Below are positions 6,195-7,014 of a stretch of DNA of 7,014 nt, piece by piece (the first letter of the stretch is position 1; every line of letters starts with the position of its first letter). The notes below the pieces were generated by a model. It had not been told where the DNA came from, did not search any database, and saw nothing but the letters and a program-made list of their open reading frames with translations. Where the stretch lies: assembly GCA_028718845.1 (NCBI GenBank), contig JAQULA010000092.1:1-7014 (forward strand), given 5' to 3'. Source of the stretch: Candidatus Omnitrophota bacterium. GTDB taxonomy: Bacteria > Omnitrophota > Gorgyraeia > B26-G9. The position numbers were made by a program, and so were the translations under genes.

Positions 6195-7014
6195 ATGATG
6201 AATACTACCTATCGCCCGACCTGGGCGGAGATCAATCTGGCGAATCTGCGGTTTAATTACCTCCGGCTTAAACGCCTGGCCGGTAAAAACGTGAAGATGC
6301 TTGCCGCGGTAAAAGCCAATGCTTATGGCCACGGTATGATTGAAGTAAGCCGGACCCTGGAGCGCTGCGGCGTCGATTATCTCGGCGTTGCCAGTGTCGA
6401 TGAGGCGCTTCAGCTGCGTCGGTCCGGCATCCGCGCTCCGATTCTGGTGCTCGGCGCGGTTTTTTCTCCGGAAGAAATCCGGCAGGCGGTTGCGGGTAAA
6501 GTAACCCTGACGGTTGCGGATTACCGTACCGCCCTAAAAATGCAGCGATGCGTTTGCCGCGGTACCGCGTTGAAAGTGCATATCAAAGTGGATACCGGTA
6601 TGGGCCGGCTGGGGATCTGGCATGAAGAAGCGTTAACGGTTATCCGCCGGATCAGCCGGCTGCGTTCGCTGACAATCGAAGGTATTTATACCCATTGTCC
6701 CAGCGCGGATACCGATCGCGTTTTCACCGCGCGTCAATTTGCGGCGTTTGAATCGCTGCTTACTCATACGCAGGCGCACAATATTTCGATTTCCTTGGCC
6801 CATGCCGCCAACAGCAGTGCGTTGTGCTGCGGTCCGCGTTCAGCGTGCACCATGGTTCGTCCCGGGTTGATGCTCTACGGTATGTACCCGCATCCTCGCC
6901 TGAAAAACAAAGTGAGTTTGAAACCGGTGTTAAGTTTGAGAACCCGGATTACTTTTCTGAAAAAAGTCCCGGCCGGCCGAAGCATTAGTTACGGACGCAC
7001 CTATGTGACAAAAA
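6195..7014 (+). CDS. alr: Alanine racemase, 3' end cut
   Basis: Translating from ATG 6195 gives 273 codons with no stop before the right edge; a full enzyme is about 370 residues, so roughly the last quarter is missing. Alr interconverts L- and D-alanine with pyridoxal phosphate to supply D-Ala for peptidoglycan. The N-terminal TIM barrel shows AAVKANAYGHG with PLP lysine Lys40 and Tyr44, then KVDTGMGRLG with Arg138, YTHCPSAD (165-172) and MVRPGLMLYG with Arg222, the arginine that contacts the PLP ring nitrogen. The start of the C-terminal domain carries SISYGRTY with Tyr266, matching the second catalytic base (Tyr265 of the Geobacillus enzyme). All visible active-site residues are intact. 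ATG 6198 is an equally possible start. It stands behind the 186-nt structured spacer and so may have its own promoter. Confidence 0.95.
   Translation, partial: MMNTTYRPTWAEINLANLRFNYLRLKRLAGKNVKMLAAVKANAYGHGMIEVSRTLERCGVDYLGVASVDEALQLRRSGIRAPILVLGAVFSPEEIRQAVAGKVTLTVADYRTALKMQRCVCRGTALKVHIKVDTGMGRLGIWHEEALTVIRRISRLRSLTIEGIYTHCPSADTDRVFTARQFAAFESLLTHTQAHNISISLAHAANSSALCCGPRSACTMVRPGLMLYGMYPHPRLKNKVSLKPVLSLRTRITFLKKVPAGRSISYGRTYVTK

Noticed and set aside
6141..6332. A 63-codon - strand frame across the spacer and the start of alr
   Set aside because: It is short, mostly antisense to the conserved alr N-terminus, with no recognisable motif or evident ribosome site.

Overview
This window carries eight protein genes, all on the + strand. 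Six are complete, and the genes at the two window edges (tatD and alr) are cut. Every gene resembles a known family, and most are housekeeping. The presence of TsaE, alanine racemase and a response-regulator/GGDEF protein points to a bacterium with a peptidoglycan wall. Base composition is moderately GC-rich (my estimate, not a computed value), and codons are biased toward G/C-rich choices. Gene order alone does not fix the phylum. The mix looks like an uncultured or candidate-phylum Gram-negative lineage, but that is an impression, not a result.

Left block (1-2781): tatD (metal-dependent deoxyribonuclease family), a DUF362 protein with a C-terminal two-cluster ferredoxin domain, and a PleD-like receiver-GGDEF diguanylate cyclase. 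The genes overlap by 13 and 11 nt, so they are probably transcribed and translated together. A 60-nt gap follows.

Middle block (2842-6008): mtnA (methylthioribose-1-phosphate isomerase family), thiL (thiamine-monophosphate kinase), tsaE and tsaB (two parts of the tRNA t6A37 modification machinery). Junctions are a 4-nt ATGA overlap, a 2-nt gap and an 8-nt overlap, which is the pattern of a tightly packed operon. The usual companions rimI and tsaD are not in the window.

Right part (6009-7014): a 186-nt intergenic stretch holds a purine-rich tract, an imperfect long inverted repeat and several short hairpins, two of which compete for the same bases. It is followed by alr (alanine racemase), which runs off the right edge with about 273 codons visible.

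I see no tRNA, rRNA, CRISPR array, insertion sequence, phage gene or toxin-antitoxin pair. I do not see convincing evidence for a new multi-gene system. The places most worth a second look are the structured spacer before alr and the pairing of the DUF362-ferredoxin gene with a diguanylate cyclase.
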